Below are positions 1 through 8,238 of a DNA stretch of 64,000 bases, piece after piece. Position 1 is the stretch's first letter, and the number at the start of each line of letters is the position of its first letter. The stretch lies in contig CACZEL010000001.1 in assembly GCA_902780235.1 (NCBI GenBank), forward strand, positions 124,001-188,000. Reading direction: 5' to 3'. The DNA comes from an uncultured Bacteroidales bacterium. GTDB taxonomy: Bacteria; Bacteroidota; Bacteroidia; Bacteroidales; Paludibacteraceae. The notes under the pieces are model-generated. The model worked only from the letters and a program-made list of their open reading frames with translations. It was not told where the DNA came from and ran no database searches. Position numbers and translations under genes: made by a program.

Positions 1-487
1 CGAAGAGTACGAGGATGGCTAAGATGATCCACAAGATGCCGCTTACCGGGCTGCCTTCCTGACCGGTCTCCAGCGAGAGGAGCAGGATAGCAATGAGGGC
101 CACTACGATACCGGCGATCTGCCAACGCGTCGCTTTCTCCTTGAGGAAGATAGCAGCGAGCGTGATCACGATAACCGGAGACATCGAGATAAACGGATAG
201 ATGATATAGCTCGGACCGAGCGTCAAGGCTTTGAAAAGCACGAGCTGACCACCGGCGCCCAAGAGGCCGACCGTGCAGCCGAGCAAGGCGGATTTGCCGT
301 CACAAAGGAACTTGCCCTTGTTGATGATCAGCGCCACGATAGCGCAGGGGATCATCGACAGAGCCCAAAGGATATACACTACGGTATCGGGAATCCCGTT
401 TTGGATCTGATACCCGGAGAACGCACCCCATACACCCCATGTTACGACGGTGATGAGGATAAAGATTAGCCACAGTTTGTCTTTCAT
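1..487 (-). CDS. DMT/EamA-family inner-membrane transporter (partial, 3' end cut)
   Basis: About 162 residues are visible, starting at the ATG on the minus strand at 487 and running off the left edge. The protein starts MKDKLWLIFILITVVTWGVWGAF and alternates hydrophobic helices with short loops, including GGQLVLFKALTLGPSYIIYPFISMSPVIVI, LKEKATRWQIAGIVVALIAILLLSLETG. The last stretch, a conserved proline/serine helix followed by a basic turn and another helix, is typical of EamA domains in drug/metabolite transporters. The substrate cannot be told. It is the last gene seen in a minus-strand series, behind a four-helix-bundle gene, and may not belong to the glycan operon. Family call fairly sure; substrate unknown. 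Confidence 0.75.
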   Translation of the reverse strand, partial: MKDKLWLIFILITVVTWGVWGAFSGYQIQNGIPDTVVYILWALSMIPCAIVALIINKGKFLCDGKSALLGCTVGLLGAGGQLVLFKALTLGPSYIIYPFISMSPVIVITLAAIFLKEKATRWQIAGIVVALIAILLLSLETGQEGSPVSGILWIILAILVLF

Positions 488-517
488 AATTATAATTATT
501 TAGTCGAAAGAAAAAAG

Positions 518-540
518 ACCGTTTCACTCAAAGAAAAAAG
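518..540. repeat. Degenerate copy of the 23-base dispersed repeat
   Basis: Reads ACCGTTTCACTC then AAAGAAAAAAG, same length and layout as the better copies at 10079, 11226, 49748 and 63581 but with several mismatches. It lies in the spacer between the transporter and the four-helix-bundle gene. Confidence 0.4.
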
Positions 541-541
541 C

Positions 542-913
542 CTAATTACTTTCGGACGAGTTAAACTTTTTCATTAATGAATATACTAATTTCTGCACTT
601 CCACAACCTCAGTATTAATCTGCTTCGATTGCTCTTCAGTAATATAATCCAACTCACGTGCCAGGAGCAATTCCGTTTCCAATTCATATGCCGAACCCAA
701 AGAAAAAGACAAGAAATGAACTAATTCTTTTTGAGTTGGTCTGCCTGCACCTTCAGCAATATTCGAAGGTATAGAAACAACAGCTCTCTGTATTTGAGAT
801 ACCAAACCATACTGCTCAATAGATGGAAAGTTCTTTGTTAACACATACACTTCCTTTGTAAGTTGCATGGCTTTTTGCCAAGCCACCAATTCTCTAAAAT
901 TATGAATTGTCAT
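542..913 (-). CDS. Four-helix-bundle protein (23S rRNA IVS-type family)
   Basis: A 123-residue protein with the hallmarks of the TIGR02436/PF05635 family: NFRELVAWQKAM at the N terminus, then VVSIPSNIAEGAGR and a helix around ELETELLLARELDYI. Family members are often encoded in intervening sequences of 23S rRNA, but many are stand-alone genes near surface-polysaccharide or mobile loci. Structures of the family are pentameric four-helix bundles; the role is unknown. No rRNA lies beside this copy. The start MTIHNF at 913 is the family's usual one. The gene is AT-richer than its neighbours, which may mean separate acquisition. Confidence 0.85.
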   Translation of the reverse strand: MTIHNFRELVAWQKAMQLTKEVYVLTKNFPSIEQYGLVSQIQRAVVSIPSNIAEGAGRPTQKELVHFLSFSLGSAYELETELLLARELDYITEEQSKQINTEVVEVQKLVYSLMKKFNSSESN

Positions 914-919
914 AACCTT

Positions 920-965
920 CTTTTATCTTTGAACGCAGTGGTCTTTTATCTTTTAGCGCAGCGGT
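920..965. repeat. Two tandem copies of the 23-base dispersed repeat
   Basis: Two 23-base units (920-942 and 943-965) start CTTTTATCTTT and end GCAGYGGT. They are the same word that codes for signal-peptide cores elsewhere (10079, 11226, 49748, 63581), here non-coding and inverted relative to the flanking minus-strand genes. The array ends one base before the stop codon of the DUF4832 gene. Confidence 0.8.
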
Positions 966-2378
966 CTATTCTACAACCACTGTTGTCAGGTAGTTATAAC
1001 CCGTGTTTTCATCCCAGCAGTTCTCGTTGGCGAGGCGGATGGAGTAACGGGGATTGGTGTGCAGGTTCGGTTTGGGATCCGGCATGTTGAGGTAGAGCTT
1101 GTAAGTACCTGCATGTTGCGGGGTAAAGGTAGCCTCGACATAGGTCATCTCATCAGTCCACCAGAAACGCGGATCGCTGTCCGGCACTACGCGATAGACT
1201 TCGGAAGCGTCGGCTGTATTGATGAGCAGCATCTCGATGTCACGCGGGTTCTTGGGCGTTGCAAAACCCGTATTGACGAGCGATAACTTGACGTACAGAT
1301 CCTCGCCGGCCTTGGGCTCTTTGGTAGTAGCCACATCGCGTCCCTCGAAGCGATAACCGAGGCTGCGATAGATCTGATCCTGACAGCCTTCTTTCTTCCA
1401 TCTATTATGCGTAGGACGATAATAGTCCTTGTTAAGATAGCTGATATGCATCTTCATGAACTGATCGAGCGTACGCTCGCACGAAGCGACCGTTGAACCG
1501 CTACCACTCGGGCAGGACTCGCCTCCATAGATGATATACTTGCTTTCCGCCTCCCAGTACTCACGCAATTCCGTCGTAGTGAAAGTACCCAGATCGGTGG
1601 CATCCGCCATGATGGCATCGTCATGAGCCGCCAGACGCGCTTTGGTCGTACCGGAATAAGCTTCGGCACGGGTCAAGGTGTCAGCCAGCGTCCAACCATA
1701 ACATTTCTGCTTGAACCGCGGGGTACGCACACAGAGCATACGCTCCTCAGGCAGCGCATCCAACAGGGCATCCAGCACCTCACGGCGGGACTCGAAATCA
1801 TTCGGTTTGAAATACGTAGTATAATACCATTCGCCCCAGACACCGATAAGACCGGCTTCCATGGTATAGATGATATCCACGTACTCCTGAAGAATGGGTT
1901 TGATTTGTGCAATATGTTGTAAGACGAGTTCCTTTTGCGCCTCGTGCGGCGTTTGGTTCTCGCTATTGGTATAAGCAAAACGAAGTACAGCTTTGCATCC
2001 GCCGTCACGCAGCGCCTGCAAGGACTGACGAACGACATTGAGGTACTCATCGGCGATCAACGTTTCGCGATAGTCCTCCATGTAAAAATCAAAATGGACG
2101 AGTGAATAACCGAGGCCATAGTAACCGTTCGCCAAACTGCCCGTGAGAGCCGTGGGGTTCGCGCTATGACATTCGAAGGCCTTATGGAGGCCTCGCTCGG
2201 GATTTGCAAACAAAGAATCGGTCACCACCATAGTGGTATGCCGATAACCGTCATCTACGGGCGGAACAACCGTAGTATCGGGCGTAGGTTGAGGATTAGG
2301 TTGGGGTTCCGGTTTGGGTTCGCAAGCGGCAAACGCCAAGACCGATAATACGACGAAAGGATAAATAAGCTTTCTCAT
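966..2378 (-). CDS. DUF4874/DUF4832-domain surface lipoprotein
   Basis: About 470 residues. I place the start at MRKLIYPF (2378) rather than five codons upstream, because it leaves a compact lipoprotein signal ending LAFAAC, followed by a Pro/Gln-rich linker. The N-terminal half carries the DUF4874 pattern (LFANPERGLHKAFE) in a TIM-barrel-like domain with GLIGVWGEWYY. The C-terminal half matches DUF4832 (TRAEAYSGTT, ESCPSGSG, and a terminal beta-sandwich ending near YNYLTTVVVE). Bacteroidota members occur in or beside PULs and resemble glycosidases or glycan binders, but no activity is established. A strong hairpin separates it from the PKD lipoprotein gene, so it may be expressed at a lower level than the SusCD genes. 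Confidence 0.75.
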   Translation of the reverse strand: MRKLIYPFVVLSVLAFAACEPKPEPQPNPQPTPDTTVVPPVDDGYRHTTMVVTDSLFANPERGLHKAFECHSANPTALTGSLANGYYGLGYSLVHFDFYMEDYRETLIADEYLNVVRQSLQALRDGGCKAVLRFAYTNSENQTPHEAQKELVLQHIAQIKPILQEYVDIIYTMEAGLIGVWGEWYYTTYFKPNDFESRREVLDALLDALPEERMLCVRTPRFKQKCYGWTLADTLTRAEAYSGTTKARLAAHDDAIMADATDLGTFTTTELREYWEAESKYIIYGGESCPSGSGSTVASCERTLDQFMKMHISYLNKDYYRPTHNRWKKEGCQDQIYRSLGYRFEGRDVATTKEPKAGEDLYVKLSLVNTGFATPKNPRDIEMLLINTADASEVYRVVPDSDPRFWWTDEMTYVEATFTPQHAGTYKLYLNMPDPKPNLHTNPRYSIRLANENCWDENTGYNYLTTVVVE

Positions 2379-2397
2379 GTGTTTTTGATACAAAAAC

Positions 2398-2436
2398 CGC
2401 CAAAAGCGGCTGCTCCGCAGAGCAGTCGCCTTGGCG
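2398..2436 (-). terminator. Intra-operon terminator/attenuator
   Basis: On the minus strand this is a long GC-rich hairpin (arms CGCCAAGGCGACTGCTC and GAGCAGCCGCTTTTGGCG, loop TGCG) followed by GTTTTTG. It lies directly after the stop of the PKD lipoprotein gene and before the DUF4832 gene, so it probably ends most SusCD-operon transcripts. Confidence 0.75.
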
Positions 2437-2447
2437 AATAAAAATGA

Positions 2448-3359
2448 TTAGTTGAGTTTTACTTCCAGCATCGGAGCTGCACCCTCGGTAACGTGGGTCT
2501 CAGGCAGGTTACCAACCTCACCAGCCCATGCCGGAGCCTGTACCAATACACCCACCTTGCAAGCGGTGAAGTTCGGCAGACCGGCACGCATGATCTTACC
2601 CTCGATAGCCTTGTCGCCATTAGCCAGGGGCCTGATCTCAGAGAGCATGTACATACCCTCTGCATCCATCGGATCCCATGTCCACTCAGCTTGGTCGCCA
2701 CCATCAATGAAGGTGAAGAAGTCAGGCCACCACAACTCGGTCTCGGTCTCGGTGTCAACATCTGTAGGACCCTCAATGAGGATATCAGCACCTGCATCTA
2801 CCCACAACCAGCTTGCATGACCGGTCTCAGCATTGTCATCGGCGTTGATGAAGATGTCAAGCACACCTACCTCATCCTCTACACCGCTGTATTGGATGTA
2901 GAAGAACAGATAATCCGGGTTGGTGATGAATTTGATTACATGCAATGCATCCATGGTTGCATTGTCATCAACCTCAGCAACAGCAACGAGGTCAGCCGGC
3001 AGGTTGTTCCAATCCTCGAAGTCACCATCGATCGTAACAGCGAACAACGGTTTCTCCAAAACGATGTTGTCGGTGAAAGAGTTCTCACCGGCTTTGTTCT
3101 TAGCCGTCAGTTTAACTGCATACGTACCAGCCTCAGCATACTCGTGAACCGGGTTTACCTCTGCAGAGGTAGCGGTGCCGTCACCGAAGTCCCATACGTA
3201 ATCCGTTGCATCTTTCGAAGCATTGGTGAACGTAACTACCATTCCGTCAACTGCGTAAGCAAAACGAGCCTTCGGAGCATCACCTGCATTTTTGTCCTTG
3301 CAGGAAGTTGCAAAGATTGCCATGAAAGCAATCACACTTGCAAAAAGAATTTTTTTCAT
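2448..3359 (-). CDS. PKD-domain surface glycan-binding lipoprotein (SusE-position)
   Basis: 303 residues from MKKILFAS at 3359; the longer frame upstream would add a non-signal leader. The signal ends FATSC, so a lipoprotein. Residues about 25-105 form a PKD domain (YVWDFGDGTATSAEVNPVHEY, then YAVKLTAKNKAG). The rest starts VTIDGDFEDWNNLP and resembles a CBM9/DOMON-like beta-sandwich. The gene follows SusD by 54 bases, the place where PULs usually encode SusE/F-like glycan-binding proteins. Binding to the imported glycan is inferred from position; the ligand is unknown. Confidence 0.8.
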   Translation of the reverse strand: MKKILFASVIAFMAIFATSCKDKNAGDAPKARFAYAVDGMVVTFTNASKDATDYVWDFGDGTATSAEVNPVHEYAEAGTYAVKLTAKNKAGENSFTDNIVLEKPLFAVTIDGDFEDWNNLPADLVAVAEVDDNATMDALHVIKFITNPDYLFFYIQYSGVEDEVGVLDIFINADDNAETGHASWLWVDAGADILIEGPTDVDTETETELWWPDFFTFIDGGDQAEWTWDPMDAEGMYMLSEIRPLANGDKAIEGKIMRAGLPNFTACKVGVLVQAPAWAGEVGNLPETHVTEGAAPMLEVKLN

Positions 3360-3413
3360 GTTGTTAGAAAATTTAAAATTAATAAATAAAACGTTTGATT
3401 TATTAATCACGGT

Positions 3414-5135
3414 TTAATAACCGGGATTTTGGGGTATACCGCTTACAGAACGCTCGTTGTAAGGAATCGGGTACTGGATCTTGTCATCGGTATATTTGAT
3501 GACTTCCCAAGGTTGTGTACCCGGATAACGGCGATCCATATCGAGTTTGTTACGGTAAACATCATTACGACGGTGTCCCTCGAAAGCGAGCTCCATACGG
3601 CGCTCATCGAGCACTACGTCCAGCACATTGGTGTAGCCGTGCATGTTTCCGGCTGCGAACAATTCCGTTCCGGACAAACCGGCACGCTGACGGATGGCAT
3701 TGACATCATTCAGCGCAGCTACATCATTACCTAATTTCGCATTCGCCTCAGCGCGGTTGAGCACGATCTCAGCCCAACGGAGCAGTACCGGCGATGAGAG
3801 TGTCGGGTGACCGTCCTGATAACCGAATTTCGTTACGAAATAGTTCGGATAGGTATTACGGTGGATCGGGAATTTCGCATACTTACGTGCGAAACACTTC
3901 TCGCCTCCGTAGTCCACATAATACAGGGTGTATTCGCCGGCAGCGTCTGCCTGATTCATACCGTTGACCTTCATGGCGTTGATGTAATGCTTGGTAGTAG
4001 AACCATTCTCCTCCACCTCGCAATAGTCACCCGAAGCATCGGTCTTGATCTCTGCATACAAGTTACTGCGGAAATCATCGGCGTCGGACTTAATCGGGAA
4101 GAACACAACCGGTTTGCCGCAGAGCGGTTGACGGGTGTCGGTCTCGACCTGGAGCTGGATATAGCTCAGACGCTTATCATTCGGATAACGCTCATAGAGG
4201 TTCATCAGCGGGTCGCTGGCATAGATTTCGCCCCAACCGCCTCCGTCGCCGTTATACATACTACCGATACTGGAAGTCGTACGATCCTCCAAAACGGTAT
4301 GTGCTACAGCGAACAAGGTCTCTTCGCGATCCAATGCATTGGCAAAATAAGTCGGATAATCTGCATCCAGTTTGCCGGTCGGTTCCGGCATCTCTTTGAT
4401 GACATCCAGTACCTCCTGGTTCTTGTCACCCATATAGAGGTACACGCGAGAGAGCATACCGAGCGCAGCGTTCTTCGTTGCATACGCAGGGCTACCGCTA
4501 TGACGCGGATTATTCATCAAGTCAGCTGCTTTACGCAGGTCTTTTACAATCTGGTCATATACCTCACCTACGCTGGCACGCGTGGTCTCACTGGTATTCG
4601 TGCTGACACGCAAAGGGATACCCAAGTTATCACGACCGAGTACATACTGGCGAGCGAAGAGGTTTACCAGATGGAAATGAACCATACCGCGGAGGAAATA
4701 AGCCTCGCCGATCAGTTGATCATTGGCAGCCGATTCCCCTTCTTTGAAGGACTCGATAACCGTGTTTGCGCTATAGATCACCTTGTAACCTACCCACCAC
4801 AAAGTCTCAATATTCTTGAGGTTGTCGGTCATCTTGTACCACGTAGCTTTTGCCAAGGGGTCGGTGGTCTGACCGGACAGACAAATATTATCACCCGGGT
4901 ATTCCGCATCCATCATATAATGGCGGATGTAGGAGTTACCGGATGCGTACTCCACATATTCGTACTCCTCTTTGAGCATGGCGTAGCAACCGTCGATGAC
5001 GTACTCCGCACCGGAAGCGCTATTGAGCAGCACGTTGCTGTTCAACTCATCGGAGGGGAAGTAATCGAGATTGCAACTATTGAAACCGAGCATCATTCCG
5101 AGTGCTACAGTAACATATAAAAGTTTCGATTTCAT
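3414..5135 (-). CDS. SusD/RagB-family glycan-capture lipoprotein
   Basis: 573 residues, within the usual SusD range. The signal ends GFNSC and is followed by NLDYFPSDEL, the standard SusD opening. TPR-type helices follow (YFLRGMVHFHLVNLFARQYV, SVGEVYDQIVKDLRKAADLM, AALGMLSRVYLYMG), and the C terminus has the conserved LRWAEIVLNRAEA and DERRMELAFEGHRRNDVYR segments. It forms the lid over the SusC channel at the outer membrane. It directly follows susC in the operon with a 55-base spacer containing a heptamer array. Confidence 0.95.
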   Translation of the reverse strand: MKSKLLYVTVALGMMLGFNSCNLDYFPSDELNSNVLLNSASGAEYVIDGCYAMLKEEYEYVEYASGNSYIRHYMMDAEYPGDNICLSGQTTDPLAKATWYKMTDNLKNIETLWWVGYKVIYSANTVIESFKEGESAANDQLIGEAYFLRGMVHFHLVNLFARQYVLGRDNLGIPLRVSTNTSETTRASVGEVYDQIVKDLRKAADLMNNPRHSGSPAYATKNAALGMLSRVYLYMGDKNQEVLDVIKEMPEPTGKLDADYPTYFANALDREETLFAVAHTVLEDRTTSSIGSMYNGDGGGWGEIYASDPLMNLYERYPNDKRLSYIQLQVETDTRQPLCGKPVVFFPIKSDADDFRSNLYAEIKTDASGDYCEVEENGSTTKHYINAMKVNGMNQADAAGEYTLYYVDYGGEKCFARKYAKFPIHRNTYPNYFVTKFGYQDGHPTLSSPVLLRWAEIVLNRAEANAKLGNDVAALNDVNAIRQRAGLSGTELFAAGNMHGYTNVLDVVLDERRMELAFEGHRRNDVYRNKLDMDRRYPGTQPWEVIKYTDDKIQYPIPYNERSVSGIPQNPGY

Positions 5136-5150
5136 AGATTCAACTATTAA

Positions 5151-5175
5151 TTAACAATTAACAATTAACAATTAA
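5151..5175. repeat. Heptamer array (TTAACAA)x3.5 in the susC-susD spacer
   Basis: Three exact TTAACAA units plus TTAA. It occupies nearly half of the spacer between the SusC stop and SusD start. Confidence 0.85.
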
Positions 5176-5190
5176 TATATTTTTCAGCCA

Positions 5191-8172
5191 TCAGAACTCA
5201 ATCTCAATACCTCCGACGATATTACGAGCTACAGGATAATGGTCAGCATACATACCTGCCAGTTTGTACGTCGTGGTAGTGATACTTACCTCCGGGTCCA
5301 TACCCGAGAACTTGGTAGCGGTAGCGATATTGTCTGCAGAAACGAAGACGCGCAACTTGCTCATGTATTTCTTCGGGATGAGCGTAGCGCAGAAGTCGTA
5401 GCTGAGCGTGATGTTTTTGAGACGGAAGAACGAACCATCCTCCAAATAACGCGACGAAATACCGTTGGAACTACTACCGTTGAAGGCAGCTGCTTTCGGG
5501 TGAGTAGCCTCATCGCCCGGAGTCTCCCAACGCTTCCAACCCATATTGTTGTTCTTGATCGAGTACTGGTTATAACCCATGTATGCACCATCGGCATCCA
5601 GTGCCTGACGGTTGTAGTTATAAACCTTGTTACCATAGGTAAAGTTGGTGTTGATGCTCAGGCTCAGACCCTTCCAACTGATTTGGGTATTCAAACCACC
5701 TTGGAACAACGGAGTAGCTTTGCCTACCGCATGCGGGTTGGTAGCGTTGTAATCATTGGTCGTGGTCTTGTTACCACCTGCATCCAGTACATAGTTACCG
5801 TCAGCATCCACTACATACCACAGCGGATCACCGTTAGCCGGATCTACACCAGCCCACTCTTTGAGGTACCAGGTGTAGATATCCTGACCTTCCTTCACTT
5901 GTTGCGTTACGCCGGAAGCGCTCTGCAGGAAGGGCTTATGATCCGGGATATCGATCACGCGGTTACGGTTGAAGCCCATGTTGAGGCCTACATCCCAGCG
6001 TACATCTTTGATCTTGAGAACCTGTGCATCAATGCGGAACTCGATACCTTGGTTACGAACGGTACCGGCGTTCTTGGTTACCTCGAAGAAACCGGTGGAA
6101 GGAGCTACCGGCACGTTGAGCAACAGACCGGTGTTGTCCGTGTTGTAGAGGTCGATAGACATATCCACGCGGTTGATGAAAGCGAGGTCAATACCGATAG
6201 AAGCCATGTTAGCGGTCTCCCAGTGAAGTTCAGGGTTCGCCAGACGGCTTGCGATAGCAGCGGTGACACTGTTATAGGAGTCACTCAAAGCGTAGGTAGA
6301 GAGGTACTTATATGCCGGGATATTGTTGTTACCCGTGATACCGTACGAAGCACGGAGTTTCAAGAACGAAACCACTTTCTGATCCTTCATGAAGTTCTCA
6401 TTCGAGATCAACCAGCTGGCTGCTACAGAGGGGAAGTAGCCTACACGGTTTTTCGGAGCAAAGATAGAACTTGCCTCAGCACGGAACGTAGCATTGACGA
6501 AATAACGTTTGCCGTAGTCATAACCGGCCTGAATGAAGGTTGCCCAGCTGGCACCCGGTACTTTATAACCGGAAGCAGCATAAGGAATAGTAGCATTGAG
6601 TGCATCTACACCCTCCGGCATACCCGTACCGGCAGAAGTCGTATATTCGCTCTTCCATAAGCCGTACTCAAAGCCGACCATACCATTTACAGAGTGCGCA
6701 CCCCATTGGTAAGCTGCTTTGAGGATATTGGTTGTACCGAACGAGTTGGACTGATCGAGGGACTCCTCCATATATCCGCCCGTAATGTCATTGAACGTAC
6801 GCGGGTCCCAGTAGAGGGTCCATTTGCCGTTACTATGCGAGAAACGGTTGCTGGACTGAAGGGTTAACCAATCAGTGATGTGGAAATTGAGTTGCAGGTC
6901 CGCACCCATCGACAAACCGCCACCGCGGGAGTAGTCATAGAGCGTGTTTTGCAATGCGTTCCACTTGTCTTGCGAGTACCAATCACCGCCACCCGGACGT
7001 TTGGACGAGTTGATATAAACCGGAACACCATTCTCATCGTACGGGTTATCCCACGGCATCTTGTAGTAGGCGTCGTTCATCATACGCCATGAAGCATCAC
7101 CCTGCGAGTTGGACTTGTCGAAATAAGCATTGATCTTCATATCCAACCATTTGAACACTTCGGCATTCAGGTTGACACGACCGGAGAATTTCTCATAACC
7201 GGTATTGATGAAGGTACCATCCTGTTTGTAGTAGTCAAACGAAGCATAGTATCCGAGTTTGTTGGTTCCACCGGCTACGGAAATGTAGTAGTCCTGGGTG
7301 ACACCGTTCTTAAAGAACTCGTTCTGCCAGTTGTAATCCATATCAAGCAGCGTGATCGGACGCAGCTGGTTGAAGACAGAAGGAGAGTACATCGTCTTAT
7401 GATAGAAATACAACTCCTCGGAATCCATCAGACGGAAGTTACCGAACAGCGGTTGGGTCGAACCGGCCGTAGCACGAACGGTAACGCGTGCTTTCTCATT
7501 GCGCTTACCGGACTTGGTGGTGACAACGATGACACCGCCTGCAGCAGCTGCACCATAGATACCGGTAGCACCGGCATCTTTCAAAACGGAGATAGACTCC
7601 ACATCATTCGGGTTGAACTGACCACCCATCACACCATCGACTACATAAACAGGGTCGCTGGCTGCGGTGATAGAACCTGTACCACGGATACGGATCTCAG
7701 CAGAAGCACCCGGTTGACCGGTTGAGTTACTGATTTGTACACCGGCGATCTTACCTTGCAGCATGTTACCTACATCGCTGGTAACCACGTCAGTCAGTTT
7801 CTCGGCATCCACCGTCACAACGGCAGAACTCAGTTCGGCTTTCTTCACAGCCGAATAACCGAGGGATACGACTTCTTGCAGTTGTTGCGCATCCGACTCC
7901 ATGATAATACGCATACCGCCTTCGACGGCGCGGATCTCAATGGACTTGTAGCCGATGTAGGACAGTACCAAGGTCGCCTTATCCGGCGTCGTCATCTCGA
8001 AGTTACCGTCAAAATCGGTTACCGTACCAACGGTCGATCCCTTTACGAGGACACTGACACCAATCATCGGTTCCGATGAATCAGCATCAATAACCGTTCC
8101 TTTTACGCTGATGTCAGCAAAAGCTGCTACCGCCAGCGTCAAACAGAGAAAGATTGTTTGGATTCGTTTCAT
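5191..8172 (-). CDS. SusC/RagA-family TonB-dependent outer-membrane transporter
   Basis: 993 residues. A signal peptide ends near AAFADI, followed by a carboxypeptidase-regulatory-like domain (KGTVIDADSSEPMIGVSVLV to about residue 95), a plug domain (about 115-230, with GNMLQGKIAGVQI, RIRGTGSITAASDPVYVVDG, ISVLKDAGATGIYGAAAAGG) and a beta-barrel ending with a C-terminal phenylalanine (GGIEIEF). The central SEDPVY/YVVDG and ATGIYGA motifs are diagnostic of SusC. It imports oligosaccharides together with the adjacent SusD. The operon also holds GH36 and a lipoprotein amidohydrolase, so an alpha-galactosyl or alpha-GalNAc glycan is a possible ligand. Confidence 0.97.
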   Translation of the reverse strand: MKRIQTIFLCLTLAVAAFADISVKGTVIDADSSEPMIGVSVLVKGSTVGTVTDFDGNFEMTTPDKATLVLSYIGYKSIEIRAVEGGMRIIMESDAQQLQEVVSLGYSAVKKAELSSAVVTVDAEKLTDVVTSDVGNMLQGKIAGVQISNSTGQPGASAEIRIRGTGSITAASDPVYVVDGVMGGQFNPNDVESISVLKDAGATGIYGAAAAGGVIVVTTKSGKRNEKARVTVRATAGSTQPLFGNFRLMDSEELYFYHKTMYSPSVFNQLRPITLLDMDYNWQNEFFKNGVTQDYYISVAGGTNKLGYYASFDYYKQDGTFINTGYEKFSGRVNLNAEVFKWLDMKINAYFDKSNSQGDASWRMMNDAYYKMPWDNPYDENGVPVYINSSKRPGGGDWYSQDKWNALQNTLYDYSRGGGLSMGADLQLNFHITDWLTLQSSNRFSHSNGKWTLYWDPRTFNDITGGYMEESLDQSNSFGTTNILKAAYQWGAHSVNGMVGFEYGLWKSEYTTSAGTGMPEGVDALNATIPYAASGYKVPGASWATFIQAGYDYGKRYFVNATFRAEASSIFAPKNRVGYFPSVAASWLISNENFMKDQKVVSFLKLRASYGITGNNNIPAYKYLSTYALSDSYNSVTAAIASRLANPELHWETANMASIGIDLAFINRVDMSIDLYNTDNTGLLLNVPVAPSTGFFEVTKNAGTVRNQGIEFRIDAQVLKIKDVRWDVGLNMGFNRNRVIDIPDHKPFLQSASGVTQQVKEGQDIYTWYLKEWAGVDPANGDPLWYVVDADGNYVLDAGGNKTTTNDYNATNPHAVGKATPLFQGGLNTQISWKGLSLSINTNFTYGNKVYNYNRQALDADGAYMGYNQYSIKNNNMGWKRWETPGDEATHPKAAAFNGSSSNGISSRYLEDGSFFRLKNITLSYDFCATLIPKKYMSKLRVFVSADNIATATKFSGMDPEVSITTTTYKLAGMYADHYPVARNIVGGIEIEF

Positions 8173-8204
8173 AAAATTAGTATTTTTGAATTGTTTGTTA
8201 TTTC

Positions 8205-8236
8205 GTTATGACGTTATGACGTCATGTCGTCATGAC
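8205..8236. repeat. Octamer array, four units of GTYATGWC type
   Basis: GTTATGAC, GTTATGAC, GTCATGTC, GTCATGAC in perfect register. It lies between the GH36 stop (3 bases away) and the SusC start. The last unit is a perfect palindrome. Confidence 0.9.
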
Positions 8237-8238
8237 GA

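Noticed and set aside
3807..5120. Plus-strand frame of 437 codons inside SusD
   Set aside because: Shadow of SusD with no recognisable features.
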